Below, piece after piece: positions 46,699 through 56,349 of a stretch of 64,000 nucleotides of DNA (positions are counted from its first letter, which is position 1; each line of letters opens with the position of its first letter). A program made the position numbers and the translations under genes. Origin of the DNA: Sciurus carolinensis (Eukaryota; Chordata; Mammalia; Rodentia; Sciuridae); the NCBI RefSeq assembly GCF_902686445.1, contig NC_062222.1:136779035-136843034 (forward strand). The letters are read 5' to 3'. The notes beneath the pieces are model-generated. The model worked only from the letters and a program-made list of their open reading frames with translations. It did not search any database and was not told the origin of the DNA.

Positions 46699-48755
46699 GG
46701 CTGCAGACGTGGCTCCGTAGCACCGAGGCGGATCTCAGGCGGCACCTGTGTGCTTTTAGACCCATACCTGGCAGTGGCAGCAGAGGAGCAGGCACACTTT
46801 TCACGTTGATTCCTGGCACTGGAGTTGGCCTAAACAAACACAGCAAAACCCAGGCTTAGCCTTAAGCAGCTCATGGGCTGGTGCCCTGGGGGCTGCAGCC
46901 AGCCACTGCGTTTTCTGCACAGGTCAAAGACAGGGCAGTGGTTGACCCCCCTCCTCCTCCTTTATTTCAGCAAAAGTCAATTAAATTGTAATGCTATTAT
47001 GCCAGCTGCTGGAAAGTACATCACAATTTTTTTAGCCATGATGCATGAGAAATATTATTTTGGGAGATCTCAGAGATGTTACTGGCTCATATTTTAAATG
47101 AGAGGAATTGCTGATTTAGTTATTGAGATGATCTTTCCAGAGCTGGAGGCCATGTATTTGAAACCTGCCTACCAAAGAGCATTACAGGAGATGGGCCCGT
47201 GGGGATTGTTGCTCTTGGCTCCCTGGGAATCCACCTGACCTTCACATTAACATTCGACCATGTTGCCTTGACAAACTATAGAAGGAAGTCTGACAATGCA
47301 CACTAGAGTCCCGTGGGAACCTGCTCTGCCAGAGACTGCTCCCTGTGTCTGTTGAGCCATGGTGGGGAGCCGGAGCAGGGGACACTGTGCACAGGCAGCC
47401 TGTGGCAATGGAGACGGCCCGGGGAGCTTGTGAACAGCCTCCTTTAAGGAAAAGGGTGGGAAGAAACTGTGGAGATGACCCTTGCACCTGCTTGTTTCCA
47501 GGAAGACCAAGCATGGCTGTGCAGTACTGGAAGCCAGGTTGTGTGAGGGGGGCTCGCTCCTGTTCTCTGACAGAATGTCTCTCTTCACTTTTGTCACCTG
47601 AATAGTGGACTTTCCTAAGTACCAGGGATCCCCCTACACACCTGGCTTTCAAAGGCGTTTTACAAACCACCATAAAGATAGAGGAGTGAGCAAAAAGTAC
47701 TTAAAACCCAGTCTTGTCAGAATTCTCATTGTCTGGACCATGACCCCTTTCCCATTTTAACTGATTTTCCCAAGTTCATTGGCAAATTTTTTTGTTCTTG
47801 CTTTTCCTTGACTACTTTGAGACCTTTGTATAAGAAATTTGATTTTCTAAATTCACAGAAATGAACAGTCTTTGCATGGAATAGTCCAAGGAGAGGTGGA
47901 AACAAGTTCCCACATGGTAACCCCTTAGCATGTTGGCTGTTTGGGGTGCAGATAGGCCAGGTTCAAAGACATAGCCAGGGGTTTGGAAGGGCTGGTGTGG
48001 TCTGCACTCATGCCTTTCTCAGGCATTCCTCCCACCCCAGGGGACAGCCCCTTGTTGAGGGAGGCCCTGGTGCTGGACCACATGCAGCAGGGAGACTTGG
48101 GCTGGGGGTGGAAGACAGCCTGGTGGTGCCTGTCTAGATGAACTTTCTGCATTTGCCCTGCCTGCTTGCCATATTTCAGGTGCCGCAGCAGGTTAGCAGG
48201 CCAGGGTCATGCACACGCCCCCTGTCCCACTCTGTGCGTTCCTCTTCTGGAACCTCCTCCTCCCATCAGAGTCTCCAGGAGGGTTCTAGAGCACGAGGGA
48301 TACCACAACACCTCAGCCTTGGAAGGCCGCCTCGCCTGACCTCGCAGAGGAGGCGCCGTCTTCACTGGTGGTCTGGGCGGCCTCCAGACCCAGCCATTCC
48401 TGACACGGAGGTATTGAATGTAGCGTGGGCCCAGCGGCCTGTGGGAGCCGCTGCCCGGCCCTGTGCACTGTCCTTCCTCAAAGACATGCACAGTGGCGTG
48501 CGTGATGAGGGCCCCTCTGTTCTTGAAGATGTATATATTTTCTTACTGTACATAAAGATGCTCCTGAGGTCGTGGAAAAGGTGAGCAGCAGGCTCCAGCC
48601 CCGCCCTCGCCATCACTTGTCGAACAGTCCGACATCAATCTGCAGTGTGCATGAAGGTTTCAGACCGGGCTCCCTGCCAGTCTGGAGCATTGGCCACATC
48701 TTCGGTCCATATGGGGTTTTGGGGGCCACCAGTCAAGGGATCACTGAGTTCCAAG

Positions 48756-48780
48756 CTTAAGAGGTTGAATTCCTCTTAAG
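48756..48780. other. Perfect 9-bp stem-loop in TBC1D14 3' UTR
   Basis: CTTAAGAGG (48756-48764), seven-base loop, CCTCTTAAG (48772-48780). GAGTTCCAAG direct repeats flank it at 48746-48755 and 48789-48798. Confidence 0.8.
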
Positions 48781-49200
48781 AGGTTACAGAGTTCCAAGTC
48801 CTGTCCAGGGTCACATGGCCCCTCTGGGTCGAGGGCTGTTAGTGAGCGCAGTGTCCTGCTTCTCTGTGGAACACTGATGTGCTGCCCCCTTGGAAGTCTA
48901 CATTGTCCATCTCAAGGGTCAGGGACTTTCTGCCCCTCAGGCTTAGGGTCAGCGGCGCTTGTACTTTAGAGCCAAGAGCCACCTCCTGAGTCAGCAAGAT
49001 CTCATTTGGGAACAATGTTCACTTCAAAGGTACTTTGTTAACTGCTCAGCTTCTGAGTTTTTTTAAAGAGCTGCCGATAGGAAATCCTGATGACATTGCT
49101 GCAGATCATGTTTTAATGGCTCCGTACAGTTACTCTCTGACTTTATTTAGTAAAGTGTATCAACCAGGACTTTTTGAATTGTAAATATGTGGTTTTATTA

Positions 49201-49206
49201 AATAAA
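49201..49206 (+). terminator. TBC1D14: Polyadenylation signal of TBC1D14
   Basis: AATAAA, overlapped by ATTAAA at 49197-49202, followed about 25-40 bases later by a T/G-rich stretch (CTCTGTAGTTTGGTTT). It is the best signal downstream of the stop codon and gives the expected UTR length. Confidence 0.75.
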
Positions 49207-51341
49207 AGTCATGTAAAATTGTTACTTAGATGCTCTGTAGTTTGGTTTAAAGTTGAGGTTCTCACTTGAAGCATGGCAGAAATTTGACTTTGAGCATCAT
49301 GCTGCTTTGAAATCCACGTCTAGGCTCATAAAACAAGAAGATGGTACAGTGGAGAGTTCATCCGTGCCACCTTGGAGGATGTGTGCTGCCCCTCTCCTCA
49401 GCCATCATGCCTGTGACTTCACCCCTACTCCGCACATCACCACTCACGCAGCATGCAGTAGGCGCTCACTATGTGCCAGCCCTTGGGCCAAGTGCTCCTT
49501 GCCATCCTTCAGGAGCCTTCTCAGAAGCCTGTGAGCCAGGTGCTGCAGCGCAGTAGAGGGCACAGGTCAATAATGCTGCTCTCAAAGTGGCGATAAGGGC
49601 TGAAAGGCCCAGGAGGCACTGGGGCCCAGACGGAGTGAGGGCACACCCAGGCAGAAGGCTGGGGGAGGAGGCATATCCAGTCACCCTGATGTCTGGTCCA
49701 CCTTCACTGAGCCAGGGACTTCACTCTGGGCCTCTGTTCCCGTAGGCTTTGTGGCAGGCTGACTGACTGCAAGGTAATGGGCAACAGTCACTTTTGCTGA
49801 GAGCTATCTGGCTGCTCTGGCCACAGCAGGCACTGGCCAAGCACCACTGGTCAGTTATTTCATTTAATCTCCACAGCAGCTTTGTGGAAGATCATTGTCC
49901 CTTTCAGGGAAATCGTTAGATCTGCATTGGATGGTGCCAAATGCATGCTTAAACATTTGCAGATGCTATTCAGGCCCTTGCCTGGAATGTGGCTGAGGAA
50001 ATGTCCAGACATCTCTAGAGGTTCAAGGCGCCATCTAGCGCCTCTCCTGCTCCGAGGCTCCTCTGAGCACCACTCCCTGTAGCCAGCCTGCTCTGGAATG
50101 GATGGCTGATCCCCTGGGCAGGTTCACGCCAAGGCCGCCTCCCTGGACCAGCCGAATCCCCTTTCCCAGAGTGCCTATGCCTTGTGGGGCATTCTGTGCA
50201 GCGAGGGGAACCATCCTCTCCGCAGACGTTACAACAAAATGGACCACCCTTGGACTTGGAAGCCTGACTCTGGACCCTCAGTTTGTGTTTTACGCTTTGT
50301 TCCTCTTCTTCCCTGCTCTATGGCTCCAGCCATGGAGAAAATGCTCCAACCAGAACTAAAGCTGACCTTGAGGTGCGGCTTGGCTAGATGTTAAGAATAG
50401 GACCCTGGGGTTAAATCTCGTACCCAGCCATTGTCATTTAGGAGCTCTGTGACCTAATCCTCATTTTCTTTTTCCACACTGAAGGTTTGAAGAGCACCCA
50501 GCTCCTATCCATTGGCTTGTGCAGATGAATAAAAACAAGAGGCTGAACTAATTCTATCATAAAAACCCCAGAAGCATCACCGTGGGTTGCTAGACTCATG
50601 CCCTTAACGTTAACTTTTAGTATATTACACTCTTAAACTTATGAATTTTTAAAAATTGAAATTATCTCCCAATTTAAATCCATGTTAATTGTATAAAATT
50701 TGGGAATACAGGAAAGCACAAAGAAAATTAAAATTTCTCTAATTTTTTCCTCCAGAGAAGGGACAGTTTTCCTAGTCTGCTTTTTTCCCCTTGTTTTACA
50801 GATGAGAATAGTGTCCCAGGCTGGCCTGATTTCAGTCTTAGCTCCAGGCTGGGTCTCTCTACATAGACCTGTGTTCATCCCTAGCAACCTTGAGGGAGTA
50901 TAATCTTATGTGTTAAAATGTGCTCAGATGAAGTCATTGCTATGTAAGTAGAAACTAGAGGATCCTTTGAAAAGAAGTAGCCAAAGTGCTGCGCAGCTCC
51001 CATGAGCACGTGGTCCTTTCCATTCTTGCATTTGTGTGACTTACCACAATGTGCTAGCCCGAAGCTTAGAACATGAAAAGCACCCAGTTAAGGTACCAGA
51101 ACTGCTGTTTTCTTATGGGCAGTTATCCCACACCAGGGCAAACACAGAACTATGGCTGCAAACAATCTCTTACACTTACCTAATGTAAAAATTATGCAGT
51201 AAGTCACCAAAAATGACTTCCACTTACCAAAGGCAAGTGCTTCCTTCTCAGATGCCTTGGCCTCTGCCTGGGTGGGCACCTGATTCACAAAACTATCCTG
51301 TAACACTGAAGGGGGTACTTGCAATTTATACCTATTATAAA

Positions 51342-51450
51342 GGTCTAGGGGTGGGGTTGTGGCCCAGTGGTAGAACACTTGCCTACCAAGTGTGAGGTAA
51401 TGGGTTTCCGTCCTCAGCACCACATAAAAATGAATAAAATAAAGTCTATC
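51342..51450 (+). repeat. ID-type SINE (long form)
   Basis: AGGGGTGGGGTTGTGGCCCA to GTCCTCAGCACCACATAAA plus A-rich tail. Confidence 0.85.
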
Positions 51451-51527
51451 AACATCTAGTTTCATACAGTATCTTGCTCAAATGTATTCAATTCTCAGGC
51501 CTTGCACTCTGACAAGAAGAAAGGCCT

Positions 51528-51606
51528 TTGCATGTGGTGCTGAGGATGGAGCCCAGGGCCTCACCTTTGCCAGGTGAGTGCTTCCCCACTGAGTCCCAGC
51601 CCCAGC
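51528..51606 (-). repeat. Partial ID SINE
   Basis: ATGTGGTGCTGAGGATGGAG to CCCACTGAGTCCCAGCCCC. Confidence 0.75.
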
Positions 51607-53019
51607 CCAGGCCTTTAACACTCATAGAAATAACCACAGTGGCGGTCCTGTCCTGTGGAGCATCTGCACGGGGACTGTCTGCAGTTTCCTGCTTTGACTT
51701 ACAAACCTGCCCCTGCCATACTCCCCTCTTGGTTCTACTTTCTAGAGATCCTCTTTTCTTTCTATAATAATTATTTCTGAATCTAACATGGGACTTAGCT
51801 GTTTCTGAGACATAACATTCAACTACCGCTTGTTTTTAGAAAGTGAAGGAGATTGGCATTATGCTAATGTATTCACCCAACACGTTTAAGTGCTACACTG
51901 CTGGCCGCTAGGCACGATGATGGAATAAGTCTTTGTTTCCAGGACTTAAATTTCAGTGGGGTAAAGAAAACTAGGCGCTTGCTGAGCAGGGACTCCACGG
52001 CTGGATGGGCCACAGATAGCACTGCCATGTCGTGCTGGGGGTCGAGCGTGCCTGGGTCTCTGGATTTCTTCCTAGTTACCCTGGGGAAGCAGCCTGGGTG
52101 TTTCGTGGTCAAGCACTGCCCGCTAATCTTCTTAGAACCACAGCGGGAGGTGCTCCACAGGCGGCTGTCTTCTGGTGAATCATAACCTCTCCAGCACAAG
52201 GGACTGCCACTTAAGAGAACACTGGGGACTTACTCTGCAGTCATTACTTGGTCATTTGCAGCCTAAAGCAGTGCCAGCTTCCTCAGACTCTGGGCAACTG
52301 AGCTGAGATCCACTTGCCACAGGGTTAGCTGGGAATCACTGTTGGTTCAGAATCAGCTGAGGATACCTGTTCTCTCTGCAGTGAACCAGAGAGATAAAGG
52401 ACACCATTATCATGGAAGCCACTACTTGTCAAGACTGGAGCACTACTGACCCTTCACCTGGAGACTTCCCTAGCTGCAGAAGAGTCCAGTGGGCCTGCAC
52501 AGCTTTTAGCTGGAGCCATGGAGAACAAGGTTCTGTTGGCAGAGATTTAAATGCTTCACTTGGCCTTGATGGACAGGGTAGAAGGAAGATAGATCATGTA
52601 AGGGAAGAACAGCTGTAGGGTTTTTTTTACTCCCTGCTTAGTACATTTGTGTGATGTCATAGAAAATTGTGGTCGAGCCATGTAAGTTAGGAGTTTTAAC
52701 TGCCTCAACCTCAAAGGGAATACACTTTATAAAACAAAATCATGTCATCAAAAGACAGTAGTCATGACATTCTCAGCCATGAGCCACCTGCACCAAGGGG
52801 GGTTCTACCATTCTTCAGAGGCACCCAGCACCAAAGATAGATGGTCTTCCTATGACCCACTAAGTTGAGGAACGAGAGAGCACCTTGTTCCTGTCGGAGA
52901 AATGCTTAGCTGGATGCAGAAGGCTGTCATCTGTGATGGCAGCAGTCACCACTCCATAGGCTCACACCTGCAAAACCACATAGTTGCTGTTTTGTTTCCA
53001 CTGGGAAAAAAAAATACTT

Positions 53020-53025
53020 TTTATT
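53020..53025 (-). terminator. CCDC96: Candidate polyadenylation signal of CCDC96 (distal)
   Basis: AATAAA on the minus strand about 660 bases beyond the CCDC96 stop. It is the only canonical hexamer within 1 kb in that direction. Confidence 0.4.
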
Positions 53026-53309
53026 CTTAACATATCAGTGACATTTTTTCAGAGGATCCAAAAAGTTTGATTCTAATGGAAAACTGTCATTAAGACAGAA
53101 ACATTAATGGTGGCAAGGACTGAGTTTTCTTCCACTGAGAAAAGAAAGATGACCAAGCACCAGCTTCCTTTCTGCTGTTGGTCCTCTCTCCTGTTTCCTG
53201 GAGATATATATTTACACTCTTGAAGCTAGTACTGGCTAGAGACAAAACAGATTAAGGGGACTTTGTGAGACAGTAATTCAGGACTACAACTTAATAAACC
53301 CAAAGAGAA

Positions 53310-53315
53310 TTTAAT
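53310..53315 (-). terminator. CCDC96: Candidate polyadenylation signal of CCDC96 (proximal)
   Basis: ATTAAA on the minus strand, about 370 bases past the CCDC96 stop codon. A second candidate (AATAAA) lies further on at 53025-53020. Neither has a strong downstream GU element, so the choice is uncertain. Confidence 0.35.
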
Positions 53316-53684
53316 AATTTGCTTAAGCACAGAATTTTTCAGTAATCTGCTCACTTGTTGAACTTTGCCTACTTACACATAGAAGAGGAATGGCACTCTT
53401 TGGTACTAAGTTACTGAATTATGGGATTGCTCAGCTCTTAAGTTTTTAGATTTTCCTGAGAAGTCATGTTACATTAAATCACTCCATTTTTGTTTCTCTG
53501 GGTCTATTTTTGCTTCATCCCATATAAAACTGCTAACCCAATTTTGTGGTCAGCACTAGTTTTGAAGCTGAAAAAATTATAAAAACATGGTTTCCTAACC
53601 AGATGCCTTAGGCCTCTTAAGGATGGCAACAGGACAGTAAAAGTGGACCACACTGACAATGTTCTGCCAACTCTGTCCACCGTA

Positions 53685-55355
53685 TCAGGGCGGGAGGAAG
53701 GCTTGGCTTCCCTGATCTTCTGCTTCATGCCTTTGCAGGACAAAGTGAGCCCAGCATGATGGCGCTTGAGGGATTCTAGGCGCTGGTTCAGCTGTTCAGT
53801 CTTGTCCATCTTTCTTCCAGGTCCCGAAGGAGTGGTTCCTTGCCCAGAAGCCCGCACTTCTGGTTCAGCTTATGTTGTCACCCCTCAGGCTGTCTCGGGC
53901 TTGCTTCGTCTTGGTTAGGATGTCCCTTCCTAGAGCCACCTGAGCCTCAATTTCCAAAAGTTGTGCCTTTTTGCATGCATTCTCCATGTCCATGAAATGC
54001 AGCTTTTCCTTCACATGGGTTATTATCTGCACATTGTTGTTCACCTTGTTGCGCAGTTTTAAAAGTTCCTCATTTCGTTCCTCGACTTTCTCGTTGAAGG
54101 TCTGGTTCTCAATCTTAAGCTGTTCAAAATCGATGAGAGCAGCCCCTCAGTCAAGTCCTCCTGGGCCTTCATTCTGGTTTCAAAGTGCACCAGGCTCTGC
54201 TTCAGCTGCACGTTCTCCAGCCGCACAGCGCTCATCTCCTTCTCCTTTTTATCCTCCAAGGCCTGAATCTGCTCCACCTCCCGCAGGGCAGCCTGGCGCC
54301 CACCCCGCATGCGGCAGCTGCCCATGGCCTGCATCACCACCTGCTTTTTGAGTACCTGGAAACGTGCCACTCTTCTCTACCCTGGCCACCTTGTCCTGCA
54401 CTGCTGCTCCAGCTGGGCCAGCTCCTGGTGGTACCACTCCAGGTCATCAGCCTCTTGCTTCTTCAGGTCCTCCAGCATGGCCAGATAGTGCAAGTACGCC
54501 TGCTCTTATCGGGGGCCGCGGGCTCTGGGCCCTTAATCTGGCCCTCCACGGCTTCCAGGCCCTTCTTCTTGCGCAGCGCCTCGGAGATCTTTTGCTGCAG
54601 GTACACATTGTAGCGCTGGTAGCGGTTCCGCTCTAACCACCAGGTTGGTGGTACTGGTTCCAAGAGCTCTTTGCGAAGCTGCTGCTCGTGCAGTTTCTGC
54701 ACCTCCTCCGGCCACTCACTGTCGCGGTAATCCACTGAGCCGTGTAGCGAAGGTTTTCTGCCCTTCCTTGCTTTCCACCTTTTGTCTTTCACCACTCTCC
54801 ACCTTGCTCTCCTCCTCCTCCTCCTCCTCCTCCTCTTCCTTCTTCTCCTCCTCTTCCTCTTGCTTAGGTCCCTCTCTTTCAGGCCTCCGGGGCTGGAGCG
54901 GCATCCTCGCCAGTGGTGGATAACTGCAGAGGCGCCCCGGACAGGGTTTTCTTCTTAGTCTTCTTCTTCTTCTTCGCTGCAGCTCTCTCCTCTTCCTCCT
55001 CCTCTTCCTCCTCCTCTTCCTCCTCCTCCTCCTCCTCGTCCTCCGCCTCCTCGTCCTTGTCCTTCTCCTTCTTCTCCACTTCCTCCTCCTCCTCCTCCTC
55101 CTCCTCTGTGGCCTCCTCCTGTTCCTCGGGCCTGGTTTCGGATTGCGGTTGGGCTGCCTCCTCGGTTCCGGCTCGGGCTCGGGCTCGGGCTCCGGCTCGG
55201 GCTCGGGCTCGGGCTCCGGCTCCGGCTCGGGCTCCGGCTCTGGCTGTCTCCCCGGCTCTCCGGGCTCGTCCCTCGCCCTCAGCCTCGGTGACTGCCTGCT
55301 CGTCCGCGGCGGCGCCTCCTTCCTCGGTCTCTACCTCCTCAGCCGCCGCCGCCGC

Positions 55356-55390
<35 letters not shown>

Positions 55391-55508
55391 TCTCTGAGGG
55401 TTCGGCGGGCATCTGGAGGTCCGAGGTGTTCTTGAGAGCGGAGGCGAGGCTTTCCCCATCTCCACTTTGATCCAGAGAGTCCCCAGCGTGCTCGGAGCCC
55501 CCGTCCAT
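53685..55508 (-). CDS. CCDC96: CCDC96, single-exon ciliary coiled-coil protein, with many frame breaks
   Basis: Coiled-coil protein of motile cilia; with its paralogue-partner CCDC113 it bridges radial spoke 3 and the nexin-dynein regulatory complex (family knowledge). The start is ATG at 55508-55506 (MDGGSEHAGDSLDQSGDGES). A long acidic Glu-rich region follows, then the conserved coiled-coil part: SEWPEEVQKLHEQQL, QRYNVYLQQKISEALRKKKG, KQVVMQAMGSCRMRGGRQAA, EKLHFMDMENACKK and RHHAGLTLSC. The corrected C-terminus reads REAKAFLPP and stops at 53687-53685, one residue different from the human end. It is intronless, as in human. The frame shifts about fifteen times, nearly always by one base beside a two-base run, with no nonsense substitution in the expected frame. 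I judge it a real gene with consensus errors; loss of the gene in this lineage is the alternative. It shares a divergent promoter with TADA2B. Confidence 0.88.
54800..55100. repeat. (TCC/TTC)n low-complexity tracts inside CCDC96
   Basis: CTCCTCCTCCTC and TTCTTC runs, encoding the poly-Glu and Lys-rich stretches of CCDC96 on the minus strand. Confidence 0.9.
55163..55250. repeat. GGCTCG/GGCTCC hexanucleotide repeat inside CCDC96
   Basis: About fourteen units of GGCTCG or GGCTCC; a shorter GGGCTC copy set is at 55355-55390. On the minus strand they encode Glu-Pro repeats in one frame and Arg/Gly-Ala repeats in another. Confidence 0.9.
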
Positions 55509-55555
55509 CTCCGACCGCTGCGCCCAGGCGGGGGACCCGGGCAGAAAGCTGTTAG

Positions 55556-55570
55556 GTTTCCCGGGGCAAC
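55556..55570. promoter_or_regulatory. RFX-type X-box upstream of CCDC96
   Basis: GTTTCCCGGGGCAAC fits the X-box pattern RYYNYY-N(1-3)-RRNRAC on both half-sites with a 3-base spacer. It lies about 50-60 bp before the CCDC96 ATG. RFX factors with FOXJ1 drive ciliary genes through such sites near the start, which fits the ciliary role of CCDC96. Function is inferred. Confidence 0.65.
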
Positions 55571-55576
55571 CGGGCG

Positions 55577-55582
55577 CACGTG
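55577..55582. promoter_or_regulatory. E-box CACGTG
   Basis: A perfect palindromic CACGTG lying 7 bases from the X-box within the shared promoter. Such sites bind USF or MYC/MAX-type bHLH factors when unmethylated in CpG islands. One such hexamer may also occur by chance. Confidence 0.4.
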
Positions 55583-55594
55583 CTGAACCCCGCG

Positions 55595-55683
55595 ATTGGC
55601 CAGACGCTAGTCGGCGCCCTGCCCCTCCAGCCACCCTCTCGGCCAGCGCTGGCCAATGGGAGTCCGCGAGAGGGGCTGATTGG
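55595..55683. promoter_or_regulatory. Three CCAAT boxes (NF-Y type) in the shared promoter
   Basis: ATTGG at 55595-55599, CCAAT at 55653-55657 and ATTGG at 55679-55683. The outer two are in inverted orientation. Spacings are about 58 and 26 bp. Multiple CCAAT boxes are common in bidirectional TATA-less promoters. Confidence 0.6.
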
Positions 55684-56076
55684 ACGCGGGCGCGAGCCGG
55701 CGCCTCGGGGGGCGTGGCGCGCCCTGACCGCTTCCGGCCCTCGCCCCGCCCAGCGCCCGGCCGAGGGCGGGGCGTCGTGGGTGTGGTGGCGGGCGCGAGG
55801 GCGCGCAGGCGCAGCGCGGCGGGCCGGGGGCCGGCGGGGGCGCGCGGGCGCCTGCGCGATGCGGCGGGGCGACGGCGGCGTCGGCGGGCGGCGGCCGGCC
55901 GGGGCCCGAGGGCGCCTGCGTGCTGCGGCGGGACGCGGCCCGGCTGGCCGGCTCGGGCGGCGCCTGGGCGGGGGCGGCCGTGGCGGCGGCGGGCGGGCGC
56001 GGGCGCGGCGGCGGGCGCGGCGGGCGGCGGCGCGCTGACGGCCGGGGGCGCGGCGGGCCGGGCGGGCGAGCGGGGG

Positions 56077-56086
56077 AAGATGGCGG
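56077..56086 (+). promoter_or_regulatory. YY1-type element over the TADA2B start codon
   Basis: AAGATGGCGG contains the TADA2B ATG and matches the YY1 consensus AAnATGGCGGC except for its last base. YY1 sites of this orientation often lie just downstream of the start site in housekeeping promoters and overlap the initiator ATG. Confidence 0.55.
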
Positions 56087-56349
56087 AGCTGGGCAAGAAG
56101 TACTGCGTGTACTGCCTGGCCGAGGTGAGCCCGCTGCGCTTCCGCTGCACCGAGTGCCAGGACATCGAGCTGTGCCCCGAGTGCTTCTCGGCGGGCGCCG
56201 AGATCGGCCACCACCGCCGCTACCACGGCTACCAGCTGGTGGACGGCGGGCGCTTCACGCTCTGGGGGCCCGAGGCCGAGGGCGGCTGGACCAGCCGCGA
56301 GGAGCAGCTGCTGCTGGACGCCATCGAGCAGTTCGGCTTTGGCAACTGG
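56080..56349 (+). CDS. TADA2B: TADA2B first coding exon (partial gene)
   Basis: Transcriptional adaptor 2-beta, a subunit of the SAGA histone acetyltransferase module with GCN5/PCAF, ADA3 and SGF29; nuclear. Ninety complete codons from ATG (context GGGGGAAGATGG) to a GTGAGC donor. It begins MAELGKKYCVYCLAEVSPLR. The ZZ zinc finger is complete: Cys9, Cys12, Cys23, Cys26, Cys32, Cys35, and His residues at 44/45 and 49. The SANT domain starts near Trp70 (GGWTSREEQLLLDAIEQFGF, GNW) and is cut by the intron. The reading frame is intact, unlike CCDC96 next door. The remaining coding exon (about 330 residues in human) lies beyond the window; nothing resembling it is present up to 64000. Confidence 0.96.

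Larger units (their letters stand above)
46699..49225 (+). other. TBC1D14: TBC1D14 3' untranslated region
   Basis: About 2.5 kb from the stop codon to the cleavage region after the AATAAA at 49201. It contains no SINE, which is unusual in this window and fits mature mRNA sequence. It contains a perfect 9-bp hairpin at 48756-48780. The exact cleavage site is inferred. Confidence 0.75.
49226..53019. other. Intergenic DNA between convergent TBC1D14 and CCDC96
   Basis: Tail-to-tail interval of about 3.8 kb. It has two SINEs (51342-51450 and 51528-51606) and MIR-like traces near 49440-49530. No conserved coding frame is seen. Confidence 0.65.

Noticed and set aside
53685..55508. CCDC96 as a processed pseudogene
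   Set aside because: It is in the expected syntenic place with its own divergent CpG promoter; the human gene is also intronless, so lack of introns is not evidence of retrocopying. There is no poly-A tail or target duplication.
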